DNA from: an uncultured Acetatifactor sp.
Lineage (GTDB): Bacteria; Bacillota; Clostridia; Lachnospirales; Lachnospiraceae
Assembly: GCA_947588205.1 (NCBI GenBank)
Contig: CANPYG010000003.1
Span: 1-63,728 of the forward strand
DNA: 63,728 nt
Direction of reading: 5' to 3'
Shown: positions 25,936 to 34,011 of the stretch, piece by piece
How the letters are laid out: each line of letters starts with the position of its first letter
Numbering within the stretch: the stretch's first letter is position 1
Program-made: the position numbers and the translations under genes
Notes under the pieces: model-generated
The model's input: only the letters and a program-made list of their open reading frames with translations
Database searches by the model: none
Told to the model about the DNA's origin: nothing

Positions 25936-26910
25936 TTATTCTTTTTCCTGTGGATATACCATACCCCACTGCCTTCTCAGGCTGTCCATCACTTCCATGA
26001 CAAACAGGGTGTCCTTAAGAGGCATGGAAGGAGCTTCCTGCTTTCCCTCCCGAATGGCGCGGATACATTCCTGAATCTCATACTCATATCCGCTGATCTG
26101 CTTCGGCACTTCAATCATCTTAATCAGCTTATCGTTCGCATCGTAAACAGAAATGGACTGGGGATTGTTGATGTTTTCCACCACCACATAGCCCTTATCC
26201 CCATGGAATATCCCCTTTCTGTCGGAACGCACATAGGTGCTGTGGTTCAGGACTGCCATCCTGCCGTCCCTGTAAAATATGGTAATGCTCTCCATTCCGT
26301 CCACGCCGGCCGCAGTCATCTGCACGGAGGACTCAATCCGTTCTATATCCGTACCAAAATGCATCAGCACGAAATTCAGCCCATACACCCCGATGTCAAG
26401 AAGCGCGCCGCCTGCCAGCGCGGGGTTCTTGATCCGTTCCACCTGGCTGATCGGATAAGAAAGGTTCCCCGTCACAACGCCCACCTTCCCGATGATTCCA
26501 CTGTTTAACACGTCCTGGATCAACTTTCTGGAAGGCATATACCTGGGCCAGATCGCCTCCGCGGCAAAAACCTTCTTCTCGGCCGCCAGCTCTATGATCT
26601 CCTTCGCCTGTGCGCTGTTCATGGTAAACGCCTTTTCACAAAGAACCGGCTTTCCATGGGTGATACACAGCTTCATATCCTCATAATGGCGGGAATGGGG
26701 CGTGGCGATATACACCAGCTCCACCTCAGGATCCTCCACAAGCTCCCCATAGCTGCCATAAGCCCTGCAAAAACCATACTTTTCAGCAAAACCCTCCGCT
26801 TTCTCAAGGGTGCGGGACGCTATTGCATAGGGTTCGGCCTCTTCCAGCCCCGCCATGGTCGACGCCAGCACCCCGGCGATCCCTCCTGCACCCAGAATAC
26901 CGATCTTCAT
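25936..26910 (-). CDS. Gfo/Idh/MocA family oxidoreductase
   Basis: This is a 324-residue NAD(P)-dependent dehydrogenase. The Rossmann motif GILGAGGIAG opens the protein, and the catalytic-site EKAFTMN (in KPVLCEKAFTMN) follows near residue 95. The C-terminal half is the alpha/beta substrate domain (GGALLDIGVYGLNFVL). Relatives oxidise or reduce sugars, inositols or trans-dihydrodiols; the substrate is unknown. It lies 30 nt after the DUF362 gene and should share its promoter. GGAGG precedes the start at good spacing. Confidence 0.9.
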   Translation of the reverse strand: MKIGILGAGGIAGVLASTMAGLEEAEPYAIASRTLEKAEGFAEKYGFCRAYGSYGELVEDPEVELVYIATPHSRHYEDMKLCITHGKPVLCEKAFTMNSAQAKEIIELAAEKKVFAAEAIWPRYMPSRKLIQDVLNSGIIGKVGVVTGNLSYPISQVERIKNPALAGGALLDIGVYGLNFVLMHFGTDIERIESSVQMTAAGVDGMESITIFYRDGRMAVLNHSTYVRSDRKGIFHGDKGYVVVENINNPQSISVYDANDKLIKMIEVPKQISGYEYEIQECIRAIREGKQEAPSMPLKDTLFVMEVMDSLRRQWGMVYPQEKE

Positions 26911-26940
26911 AAATAATTGCCCTCCTTGCCAGAATGACGG

Positions 26941-27828
26941 TCATTCATCCAAAGAAATCAGCTCATATTCCTTCGTTCCGTAGCCAAGCTCCGCGGCCGC
27001 ATCAATGGTATGGGTTCCGTGAAGGGAATTCACACGATTCATAAAATGCTCCCTGCCCGAATCCTTAGACTGACGGATCAGATCCATACATGCTTCATCC
27101 AACGCCACAGGGTCTAAGGAAGAAAGAATCCCGATATCCTTCATGCAGGGATCCTCCGCCACGGCGCAGCAGTCACAGTCCACGGAAAGATTGCACATCA
27201 TGCTGACAAAGGCAATCTTCCCCTTAAAATATTCCATCACGCTCTCAGCGGCGTCCGCCATGGACTCACAGAAAACATCCTGTTGCGCCATGTGATCCCA
27301 GACGATATTCTGGTCTGTTACCGTGCCGCCGGAATGAATCAGACATTTTCCTACCGTTGAAGCGCAGCCGATGGACAGCTGCTTCAGCGCGCCGCCATAG
27401 CCTCCCGCGGGATGCCCCTTAAAATGGGACAGGACCAGCATGGAATCATAATTCGCCATATTTTTCCCCACATAATTTTCCTTAAGGACCTTTCCGTTGG
27501 GGATATCGAGCTTCAAATCCGGACCCTCTGCGTCCATGAGGTCCACCTGGAAATACCGGCTCCATCCGTGGGCCTGTATCAGCTTCCTGTGCTTCTCAGT
27601 GGAGTTGCGCTCACCGTCATAAGCCGTATTACACTCCACAACAGTACCCTTTACATATTCCACCATGGGCTTCATAAAGCTGGGCCGGAGATAATTCTGA
27701 TTCCCCGCCTCTCCGGAATGAACCTTTACGGCTACTTTCCCGGGCAGCTCTATGCCAAGCGCCTGATACATCTTTACCACCGCTTCCGGCGTGATTTCCT
27801 TCGTAAAAAAGACCTTCGCCTTATCCAT
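26941..27828 (-). CDS. DUF362 domain protein
   Basis: This is a 295-residue protein of the DUF362 family, starting MDKAKVFFTKEITPEAVVKM. Family blocks are KVAVKVHSGEAGNQNYLRP, LSHFKGHPAGGYGGALKQL and an unusual cluster NLSVDCDCCAVAEDPCM that could bind a metal or Fe-S centre. In relatives this domain often accompanies ferredoxin modules; here none follows. Start 27828 has AAGGAG 7 nt upstream. It forms an operon with the oxidoreductase downstream. Function unknown. Confidence 0.85.
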   Translation of the reverse strand: MDKAKVFFTKEITPEAVVKMYQALGIELPGKVAVKVHSGEAGNQNYLRPSFMKPMVEYVKGTVVECNTAYDGERNSTEKHRKLIQAHGWSRYFQVDLMDAEGPDLKLDIPNGKVLKENYVGKNMANYDSMLVLSHFKGHPAGGYGGALKQLSIGCASTVGKCLIHSGGTVTDQNIVWDHMAQQDVFCESMADAAESVMEYFKGKIAFVSMMCNLSVDCDCCAVAEDPCMKDIGILSSLDPVALDEACMDLIRQSKDSGREHFMNRVNSLHGTHTIDAAAELGYGTKEYELISLDE

Positions 27829-27860
27829 ATGCCGACTCCTTCCATGAATTAAAAATTTTC

Positions 27861-27906
27861 GCTGGCGCCTCCTAAGCACACGGGCTGGCGCCTCCTAAGC
27901 GCACGG
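27861..27906 (-). repeat. Two adjacent 23-bp direct repeats in the DUF362 leader
   Basis: GCTGGCGCCTCCTAAGC begins two head-to-tail 23-nt copies (27861-27883 and 27884-27906) that differ at one base. On the transcribed strand each copy contains AGGAGG, a full anti-SD complement. They lie in the leader between the promoter at 27952-27981 and the start codon; the rest of the 295-bp spacer is otherwise unremarkable. Confidence 0.65.
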
Positions 27907-27951
27907 GCCAACGCCCCTTCGGCCGCGCCCATTTTCCTTCCGATCAGCTTT

Positions 27952-27981
27952 ATTATACACCAGAAATTGGGAAAGTGTAAA
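27952..27981 (-). promoter_or_regulatory. Promoter of the DUF362-oxidoreductase operon
   Basis: On the minus strand TTTACA (27976-27981) and TATAAT (27952-27957) are separated by 18 nt. The predicted leader is about 117 nt long and contains the duplicated 23-nt AGGAGG-bearing element. Confidence 0.6.
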
Positions 27982-28123
27982 CCTTTTAAAATTTTTTCTC
28001 AGATGTCCTTTTTCCCCCTTCTGAGGCCGTTTGCGTTGAACTCCAGGGGATTTTCATATTCCCTATTTTCAAATTCCAGGATTAATGATACAATGACGGA
28101 AGAAACAGTCAAGGAGCATAACC

Positions 28124-28699
28124 ATGGAGATCACAGCAAGCAGAAAGAACCTGCCCAAGCTTTTTTTCAGCACCCTGTATATAAGCGCCTTCACCTTCGG
28201 AGGCGGCTTCGTCATTATCACTTTTATGAAAAAGAAATTCGTGGACGAACTCCACTGGATCGATGAAGAGGAGATGCTTGACCTGACCGCCCTCGCCCAG
28301 TCTTCTCCCGGCGCGATCGCGGTAAACGCCGCCATTCTGGTAGGATGGCGGGTGGGCGGCTTCCCGGGGATGCTCACGGCGGTGCTGGGAACCATCATCC
28401 CGCCTATGGCGATCCTTTCCCTGATCTCCTTCTTCTATACCGCCTTCGCGACCAACCTCTATGTGGCATTGGTGTTAAAAGGAATGCAGGCAGGCGTGGC
28501 TGCGGTGATCCTGGACGTGGTCTGCGGACTGGGAGGCAACGTGATAAAGCTCCATAAGCCGGTCTATCTGGTCATTATGGCGGCAGCCTTTGCTGCAACC
28601 TTCTTCCTGAAGATAAACGTGATTTATATTATTATAGCCGCCGCGGTCATGGGAATCATCCTGGAAATCCTGAATCGGAAGGGGGGAAAGAGGTCATGA
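28124..28699 (+). CDS. Chromate transporter family protein, first half
   Basis: This 191-residue membrane protein is the N-terminal-type half of a split ChrA transporter: FGGGFVIITFMKKKFVDELH, then DLTALAQSSPGAIAVNAAIL and VGWRVGGFPGMLTAVLGTII. Short ChrA proteins occur as pairs that together form the full six-plus-six helix unit. ChrA members export chromate by proton exchange, though many such pairs in gut anaerobes have untested substrates. AAGGAG precedes the start. The stop overlaps the start of the second half (ATGA). Confidence 0.9.
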   Translation: MEITASRKNLPKLFFSTLYISAFTFGGGFVIITFMKKKFVDELHWIDEEEMLDLTALAQSSPGAIAVNAAILVGWRVGGFPGMLTAVLGTIIPPMAILSLISFFYTAFATNLYVALVLKGMQAGVAAVILDVVCGLGGNVIKLHKPVYLVIMAAAFAATFFLKINVIYIIIAAAVMGIILEILNRKGGKRS

Positions 28700-29265
28700 C
28701 GATCTATCTGGAATTGTTCTGGAGCTTTCTGCAGGTAGGAATGTTCAGCATCGGCGGAGGCTATGCCGCCATGCCGCTGATCCAAAGCCAGGTGGTAAGC
28801 AGACATGAGTGGCTCACCATGAGCGAATTCACCGACCTGATCACGATTGCAGAAATGACCCCCGGCCCCATTGCAGTGAACTCCGCCACCTTTGTAGGCA
28901 TCCGTATCGCGGGCTTCCCGGGGGCAGTCACCGCCACCTTCGGATGTATCCTGCCCTCCTGCCTGATCGTATCTCTGCTCGCCTTCATCTACTACCGCTA
29001 TAAAAAGCTTTCCGCGCTCCAGAGCGTCCTGGCCAGCCTGCGGCCCGCCGTAGTGGCTTTGATCGCATCTGCAGGCTTATCCATTCTGCGGACAGTGGCT
29101 TTCGGCGGAGAAAAAATGGCGCTGGAAAACATAAACTGGATCGGGCTGTTCCTCTTTGTCGCCGCCTTCCTCCTGCTTCGGAAGTTGAAATGGAATCCCA
29201 TTCTGGTCATGAGCCTGTGCGGCGTGGCAGGACTGCTGATCAATCTGGCTGTCACGGCGCTTTAA
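28696..29265 (+). CDS. Chromate transporter family protein, second half
   Basis: This 189-residue partner shows the same internal pattern, FSIGGGYAAMPLIQSQVVSR, DLITIAEMTPGPIAVNSATF and VGIRIAGFPGAVTATFGCIL, confirming that the two genes arose by duplication. About five to six hydrophobic segments are present. Overlap of four bases with the first gene implies coupled translation of the heterodimer. It ends 18 nt before the convergent msrA stop. Confidence 0.9.
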   Translation: MTIYLELFWSFLQVGMFSIGGGYAAMPLIQSQVVSRHEWLTMSEFTDLITIAEMTPGPIAVNSATFVGIRIAGFPGAVTATFGCILPSCLIVSLLAFIYYRYKKLSALQSVLASLRPAVVALIASAGLSILRTVAFGGEKMALENINWIGLFLFVAAFLLLRKLKWNPILVMSLCGVAGLLINLAVTAL

Positions 29266-29283
29266 ACTCTCCTTTCCAAATAT

Positions 29284-29847
29284 CTACTGTTTTGCATTCA
29301 CGCTTCTGAACGCCCTGGCTTCTTCAAATCTGGCCGCTCCGATGTGACAATAACCGCCTGGATTCTTTTCCAGATACTTCTGGTGATATTCCTCCGCGGT
29401 ATAGAAATTCTGAAGCCGACAGGCTTCCACGGCAATCGGTCCCTGATACTGCTTCTGCAGCCCGGCCAGGGAATGCTCCACTACGCTTTTATGCGCTTCA
29501 TTGACATAATAAATACCGGTGCGGTACTGGACGCCCACATCCTGGCCCTGCCTGTTGATGGAAAGAGGGTCGATCACCTTATAATACTGCTCCAAAAGCT
29601 CTTCCAGGGTAATTCTGGACGCATCGAACTTCACCCTTACCGTCTCGGCATGTCCGGTATTCTCATGCTTTACCTGCTCATAGGTGGGATGAACGGTCCG
29701 TCCGTTGGCGTAGCCCACCTCCGTTTCCACAACTCCCTCCAGACAATCAAAATATCGCTGGGTTCCCCAGAAGCATCCTCCTGCCAGGTAAATCTCCTGC
29801 AGGGAAGTCCTCTCTTCCCCTTTACTCCCTTTATGCTTCACACTCAT
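29284..29847 (-). CDS. msrA: Peptide methionine-S-sulfoxide reductase
   Basis: This 187-residue enzyme repairs oxidised methionine in proteins (S-sulfoxide). The active site is GCFWG at residues 24-28, with Cys25 catalytic, followed by YFDCLEGVVETEVGYANG and the family block GQDVGVQYRTGIYY. Although the reading frame is open far upstream, the proper start is ATG 29847, which overlaps the stop of the LysR gene (ATGA), so translation is coupled. No MsrB domain is fused. Co-transcription with a LysR regulator suggests control by redox or a related cue. Confidence 0.92.
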   Translation of the reverse strand: MSVKHKGSKGEERTSLQEIYLAGGCFWGTQRYFDCLEGVVETEVGYANGRTVHPTYEQVKHENTGHAETVRVKFDASRITLEELLEQYYKVIDPLSINRQGQDVGVQYRTGIYYVNEAHKSVVEHSLAGLQKQYQGPIAVEACRLQNFYTAEEYHQKYLEKNPGGYCHIGAARFEEARAFRSVNAKQ

Positions 29848-30713
29848 CGCATTTCCTCCAATTCCTCTTTCAGCCTCTCTAAAAACAGCTTCGCCGCCGC
29901 GCTGAAGGTCTGATATTTCTTGGTTACAATATAGGCTTCCACTTTTATGGGCGGATCGATCGGGCGGAACATCAGATTGCGCCCCGGAGCAATGCTCAGG
30001 AGATTTTCCAGGCATAAGGCGCATCCCATGCCGTGCTCCACCATAAAAGTAGCATTATAGATCAGGTTGTATGTGGCGACCACGTTCAGCGAATGAACTT
30101 CCGGCACCACCGTACCGGACTGTGCTGGAAGTATCATGGGAACGCTCCTCAGATCCTCCTGGGCAATCAGCTCTTTTGCCGCCAGAGGGCAGGCTCCCGG
30201 CATTAACAGCCCGAAGGCATCCGTATGCTTCAATGGGAAATAGTCATATTTTTCATACTGGACAGGACCCAACAAAAGCCCCATATCCAAAAGCCCTTTT
30301 TCCAGCCGTTCCACCACATCGTCCGCATTTCCGCTGTAAACGTGAAATTTTACCCCCGGATAATTGCTTTGGAGATTTTTAAAAATCCTCGTGACAAAAT
30401 TCATGGCGGGCGTTTCCCCGCAGCCGAAATAAATATCGCCTTCCACCAGACTGTCACCTGTATGGAACCCCGATTCTGTCTTGTCGATAAGATTCATGAT
30501 CTCCTGGGCACGGCTCCGCAGATACGCACCGTTCTCCGTCAGCACGATCTGCCTGCTGCCGCGGATAAACAACTGCTTCCCAATCTGTCTCTCAAAATCC
30601 TGCATCTGCTTGGAAAGTGTAGACTGGGAAATGTGAAGGGACTCTGCGGCCTTCGTCACGCTCTGTTCCCTGGCGATGGCCAGAAAATAATACAATAATC
30701 TCGTCTCGATCAT
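29844..30713 (-). CDS. LysR family transcriptional regulator
   Basis: This 289-residue regulator has the LysR winged HTH at residues 1-60 (YFLAIAREQSVTKAAESLHI then SQSTLSKQMQDFERQIG) and a periplasmic-binding-like effector domain from about 90 to 289. It is the first gene of a two-gene unit with msrA. A near-consensus promoter with a perfect palindrome over its -35 region lies about 90-125 nt upstream and may be its own operator. The effector cannot be read from sequence. Confidence 0.9.
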   Translation of the reverse strand: MIETRLLYYFLAIAREQSVTKAAESLHISQSTLSKQMQDFERQIGKQLFIRGSRQIVLTENGAYLRSRAQEIMNLIDKTESGFHTGDSLVEGDIYFGCGETPAMNFVTRIFKNLQSNYPGVKFHVYSGNADDVVERLEKGLLDMGLLLGPVQYEKYDYFPLKHTDAFGLLMPGACPLAAKELIAQEDLRSVPMILPAQSGTVVPEVHSLNVVATYNLIYNATFMVEHGMGCALCLENLLSIAPGRNLMFRPIDPPIKVEAYIVTKKYQTFSAAAKLFLERLKEELEEMR

Positions 30714-30799
30714 ATCTTTTTCCCCGCATCCGCCCTAAAATTCAGATCCCTTTGTGCCTCATATCCGCGCACCTGTATATTGGACAGATTCCGAAATAT

Positions 30800-30836
30800 A
30801 TTATACCCTTATTTCCCCATCGCTGTCAACGATGGG
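30800..30836 (-). promoter_or_regulatory. lysR-msrA promoter with overlapping palindromic operator
   Basis: On the minus strand TTGACA (30824-30829) and TATAAT (30800-30805) are 18 nt apart, both perfect consensus. CCCATCG (30816-30822) and CGATGGG (30830-30836) form a perfect inverted repeat with a 7-nt centre that covers part of the -35 hexamer and spacer, a repressor-type position. Confidence 0.7.
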
Positions 30837-30957
30837 ATGCCATGAAATATAACTATTTGCTATTTCAGTAAACTTGAGCTACGATATGATAAGAGAGAGG
30901 CTTCCGAAAAAGAGAGAAAAGCCCGCCGGGATGGGCAGAAGGGGTGATAATCCAGGA

Positions 30958-31230
30958 ATGAAACAGGAAAACCAATCCAAAGAAACCCTGCAATGTATGA
31001 AGGACTGCGGTTGCTCCGAGGAACAGGCCATGCGGTATCTGGCGCTGCACCAGTCCGATAACATCTCAGAGCAGCTTCAGTTTTTATACTGCCAACGGCG
31101 GAAGCTGATGAATGAGCTGCATGACGCGCAGAAAAAAATAGACTGCATCGACTATGTGATCAGACAGCTTGAGCAGCAGAAGCTCCAGGGCAAGAAGTCT
31201 GAAGCGGGGATTCCCAGGCAGGAGGTCTGA
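30958..31230 (+). CDS. Small helical protein of unknown function
   Basis: This is a 90-residue, highly charged protein, starting MKQENQSKETLQCMKDCGCS, with YLALHQSDNISEQLQFLYCQ and a long helix RRKLMNELHDAQKKIDCIDY that looks like a coiled coil. Its C-terminal half resembles the dimerisation helix of MerR-type regulators, but no DNA-binding domain precedes it. AAGGGGTGAT lies upstream at loose spacing; earlier in-frame starts at 30874 and 30931 are less likely. A DUF3737 gene follows on the same strand. Confidence 0.6.
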   Translation: MKQENQSKETLQCMKDCGCSEEQAMRYLALHQSDNISEQLQFLYCQRRKLMNELHDAQKKIDCIDYVIRQLEQQKLQGKKSEAGIPRQEV

Positions 31231-31367
31231 AACAGAAATTTCCAGCCAGGAGCAGGAAGCGGGAACTCCGGACAGGAACAGAAAGCAGGCCGAAACAGGG
31301 CAGTCCAATGGAATCAAAGCCCAAAAATGAGACTCTAATATCAAAGCAAACGAAAGGAAACAGTTTA

Positions 31368-32222
31368 ATGGAAATCAAGAATACGATTCAGCAACAGATC
31401 CTCACGGGAGAACGCGCCTTATTTCAAAGCGAAAACCTTCATGTCGTCGACTGCATTTTCGAGGACGGGGAATCCCCCCTGAAGGAAAGTCACGATATCA
31501 CCCTGGACGGAAGTATGTTCAAATGGAAATATCCCCTGTGGTACTGCAGGAATATTCTCGCCAGAAAGACCACCTGGTTCGAAATGGCAAGGGCCGGCGT
31601 CTGGTACACAGACAATATCACAGTAGAGGATACTATCATTCAGGCGCCTAAAAACTTCCGCCGCTGTAAGGGCGTTACACTGAAAAATGTGGTTTTCCCT
31701 AACGCTGCCGAGACTCTGTGGAACTGTCAGGACGTGAAAATGGAGAATGTCTCCGCGAAGGGCGACTACTTTGCCATGAACTGTGAACATATGGAACTGG
31801 ACGGATTCCGTCTGGACGGCAATTATTCTTTTGACGGCGCCCGCAACGTAGTGATTCGCAACGCCCATATGCTCTCTAAGGACTCCTTCTGGAATACGGA
31901 AAACGTGACTGTGTATGATTCCTTTATCTCCGGAGAATATCTGGGCTGGAATGCGAAAAACCTGACGCTCGTCAACTGTACCATTGAGAGCCTTCAGGGT
32001 ATGTGTTACATTGACAACCTGGTCATGAAGAACTGCAGGCTGATCAACACCACCCTTGCATTTGAATATTCCACTGTGGATGCGGAGATCACCACTAAGA
32101 TAGACAGTGTCCTGAATCCTTCCGGCGGCATCATCCGGGCAGAGCGCATTGACGAGCTGATCATTGAGCCGGACAAAGTGAATCCTTCCAAAACGACCAT
32201 TATCTGTAAAACAGGGGAATAA
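31368..32222 (+). CDS. DUF3737 right-handed beta-helix protein
   Basis: This is a 284-residue cytoplasmic protein of the DUF3737 family, made of many short repeats of the type N-x-hydrophobic-x-hydrophobic that build a pectate-lyase-like beta-helix (HDITLDGSMFKWKYPLWYC, FRRCKGVTLKNVVFPNAAET, GARNVVIRNAHMLSKDSFWN). No catalytic residues are evident and members are uncharacterised. The start at 31368 has GGAAA upstream and matches the family N-terminus (MEIKNTIQQQILTGERALF). A hairpin terminator overlaps its stop codon. Confidence 0.88.
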   Translation: MEIKNTIQQQILTGERALFQSENLHVVDCIFEDGESPLKESHDITLDGSMFKWKYPLWYCRNILARKTTWFEMARAGVWYTDNITVEDTIIQAPKNFRRCKGVTLKNVVFPNAAETLWNCQDVKMENVSAKGDYFAMNCEHMELDGFRLDGNYSFDGARNVVIRNAHMLSKDSFWNTENVTVYDSFISGEYLGWNAKNLTLVNCTIESLQGMCYIDNLVMKNCRLINTTLAFEYSTVDAEITTKIDSVLNPSGGIIRAERIDELIIEPDKVNPSKTTIICKTGE

Positions 32223-32244
32223 GCACTGCTTAATCCCCTGTTTT
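32208..32244 (+). terminator. Terminator overlapping the DUF3737 stop codon
   Basis: AAACAGGGGA pairs with TCCCCTGTTT, with a further inner TAAG-CTTA stem, and the T-run is part of the right arm. The TAA stop (32220-32222) lies inside the loop-side of the structure. Confidence 0.7.
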
Positions 32245-32256
32245 CCGTACCTAATG

Positions 32257-32979
32257 TCATCTATCCGGTGCATATGCAACTACAATACCTATACGATCGC
32301 CGTAATCGTCAAAATGGAAAAAATAATCCTGCGTATCATAGGAGTGGGTTCCCTGCCTCATCTGTAAAACCTGACCGCTTCCCAGATCCACCAATAGAAT
32401 ATCATAGACTACAACGCCGCCTTCGGCGGAATCAATATCTTTAAGCTCCTGCATACAGGCATCACACAGGATATCCTGTGAAACTTCTCTCTTCCATACG
32501 CTGTTAGACGACAGGAATACATCGATCTCCGACACTTTCCTGCCGGTTCCAACCTCCACCGTACTTCCATATCCCCCGGCATACATCAGAATGACCGAAG
32601 CTGCGTTTTCATCACCCTTCTTCCCTGATTGGTCTATCAAAATCATCTGTCCTGTATGAAGCTGCAAAATACCCAGGCCACTTTCATTTTTTGCCCTAAG
32701 CCTGCCTTCTGCCTTCAGCCTGCAAAGAGGGCAGCTTTCATCTATCTCACGGAGATACCCGAGCTCACGCAGATAACTCCACAAAGCACCTCCCGCCATC
32801 CCGATCAGGAAAATTCCGACTGCGCAAAGTATTCCAAAAACCAGGCAGGACTTCCGATTCCATATGGCTCTTCCCTTAAATACTTTTCCGTCTGTACCCG
32901 CCATTTCGTATGGATCCTTCAGACCGCCTTCCTTTTCATGACCGGTTATGACAAGTCTCTCATTATGATTCGTTGACAT
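32257..32979 (-). CDS. Membrane-anchored protein with two CxxC motifs
   Basis: This 240-residue protein has a hydrophilic start, one transmembrane helix at about 44-67, and an extracytoplasmic domain. Two Cys pairs, Cys83-Pro-Leu-Cys86 (SCPLCRLKA) and Cys172-Asp-Ala-Cys175 (CDACMQELK), could form a structural zinc site or a disulfide pair. The domain lacks a thioredoxin fold signature. ATG 32979 is preferred over the upstream one since AAAGGGA precedes it. It is divergent from an XRE regulator across 181 bp. I do not recognise a family. Confidence 0.65.
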   Translation of the reverse strand: MSTNHNERLVITGHEKEGGLKDPYEMAGTDGKVFKGRAIWNRKSCLVFGILCAVGIFLIGMAGGALWSYLRELGYLREIDESCPLCRLKAEGRLRAKNESGLGILQLHTGQMILIDQSGKKGDENAASVILMYAGGYGSTVEVGTGRKVSEIDVFLSSNSVWKREVSQDILCDACMQELKDIDSAEGGVVVYDILLVDLGSGQVLQMRQGTHSYDTQDYFFHFDDYGDRIGIVVAYAPDR

Positions 32980-33160
32980 CTCGATTCCCTTTCTGATATT
33001 TATTTCCATTCATATAGATATTAATATAATACTTCTTAGAAACTAAAAAATTGTATTGGTATAATATATTAATAAAGTTGTATATATACTATATGTAGAT
33101 ATATTAATTTTTTGAGAGGAATGTAGCATAATTATAGGGAACTGTAGAAAGGAGTTTCCT

Positions 33161-33466
33161 ATGAATTTGGGCGCAGAATTAACACGGCTTCGGGAAAAAA
33201 GAGGACTCAGCGTATACCGGCTCTCGAAGCTGACTGAAATCTCAGAAAACCATATCCATCGTATTGAAGCCGGGGAATCACAGCCATCCGTGGCAACGTT
33301 GGAACGCCTTCTTGTGGCACTGGATTCTAATCTGGCCGAATTCTTCAACAAGGATAAGAACATTTTATATCCTACCACCCAGGAAAGAAAGATCATAAGC
33401 GAGGTTCGAAGGCTTAATCCAACACAGATAGAAATGCTTCTGGAGTTTCTTCGAACGATAGGATAA
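33161..33466 (+). CDS. XRE family transcriptional regulator
   Basis: This is a 101-residue regulator whose first 60 residues are a classic Xre HTH: LGAELTRLREKRGLSVYRLS, then ISENHIHRIEAGESQPSVAT. The remainder is helical and probably dimerises. AAAGGAG lies 7-8 nt before the ATG and sits inside an imperfect inverted repeat (TAGGGAAC ... GTTTCCTA) that ends at the start codon, which could limit ribosome access or serve as an operator. The divergent membrane-protein gene is the obvious candidate target. Two hairpins follow the gene. Confidence 0.85.
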   Translation: MNLGAELTRLREKRGLSVYRLSKLTEISENHIHRIEAGESQPSVATLERLLVALDSNLAEFFNKDKNILYPTTQERKIISEVRRLNPTQIEMLLEFLRTIG

Positions 33467-33527
33467 TTTACCATGATGCCATAATCTCTATACGGTTACA
33501 AAATTTCTATAACTTCAGGACATCATA

Positions 33528-33557
33528 ACATCAGGACATCTTGTCTTGATGTTTTTT
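33528..33557 (+). terminator. Terminator after the XRE regulator
   Basis: ACATCAGGACA pairs with TGTCTTGATGT (with one G-T pair) and is followed directly by six T residues. It lies about 60 nt past the stop codon. Confidence 0.75.
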
Positions 33558-33566
33558 ACTAACATC

Positions 33567-33601
33567 AGGATGGCACGCAAAAGCGTGGCATCCATTATTT
33601 T
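33567..33601 (+). terminator. Second hairpin with T-run
   Basis: GGATGGCACGC and GCGTGGCATCC (one mismatch) close a short AAAA loop and are followed by an ATTATTTTTT tract. It may be a back-up terminator. The remaining sequence up to 33700 is AT-rich without a gene. Confidence 0.5.
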
Positions 33602-33712
33602 TTCTGCCTATTCTGTATTGCAAATTAACCAATATAACGGTCAATATTTTTCTAAGTATATCATACAATAATAAGTGTTGCAACCGATAACTGATTTAAC
33701 CATATATCATGT

Positions 33713-33874
33713 GTAACAGTTCAGCCAGCCGTCCAATATAATGGAAAATCGTGCTTGCACGAATTTTCCATCATATTGGACGGCTGAGGGAGCGCCATTT
33801 TATGAGCAAAGGTAGTCGCGAAGCGACGAAAAGCGCGTAGCGCGGCTTTGCGAATGGCGCGGCTGAACTGTTAC
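33713..33874. mobile_element. Palindromic, MITE-like structured element
   Basis: Perfect 14-nt terminal inverted repeats, GTAACAGTTCAGCC (33713-33726) and GGCTGAACTGTTAC (33861-33874), enclose two nested arms. Arm one pairs 33727-33754 with 33757-33786 (about 28 bp, core CGTCCAATATAATGGAAAAT). Arm two pairs GCGCCAT (33792-33798) with ATGGCGC (33854-33860) and GCAAAG with CTTTGC, enclosing small hairpins GTCGC-GAA-GCGAC and GCGC-GTA-GCGC. A further inverted end-like sequence, CAGCCGAACTGTTACATATC, starts at 33902. No coding capacity. Either a miniature inverted-repeat transposable element or a REP-like structured RNA/DNA repeat. Confidence 0.7.
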
Positions 33875-34011
33875 TATCATACCAACAGCACAGCCATGCC
33901 CCAGCCGAACTGTTACATATCATGCTTCCGGATCAGTCACAGTCCATTCCGCATGACTCAGGACAATACAGGCTGCAAATAGGACGGACTAAATTGTAAC
34001 CAAGGTGAATT

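Noticed and set aside
29848..30024. Longer MsrA form beginning at 30024
   Set aside because: The extra 59 residues overlap the LysR coding region, do not resemble MsrA, and the ATGA overlap at 29844-29847 marks the natural start.
33713..33924. Palindromic element as a group II intron or a tRNA-like gene
   Set aside because: No domain V-like hairpin or reverse transcriptase was found, and no cloverleaf with a usable anticodon fits; the terminal inverted repeats favour a MITE or REP-like element.
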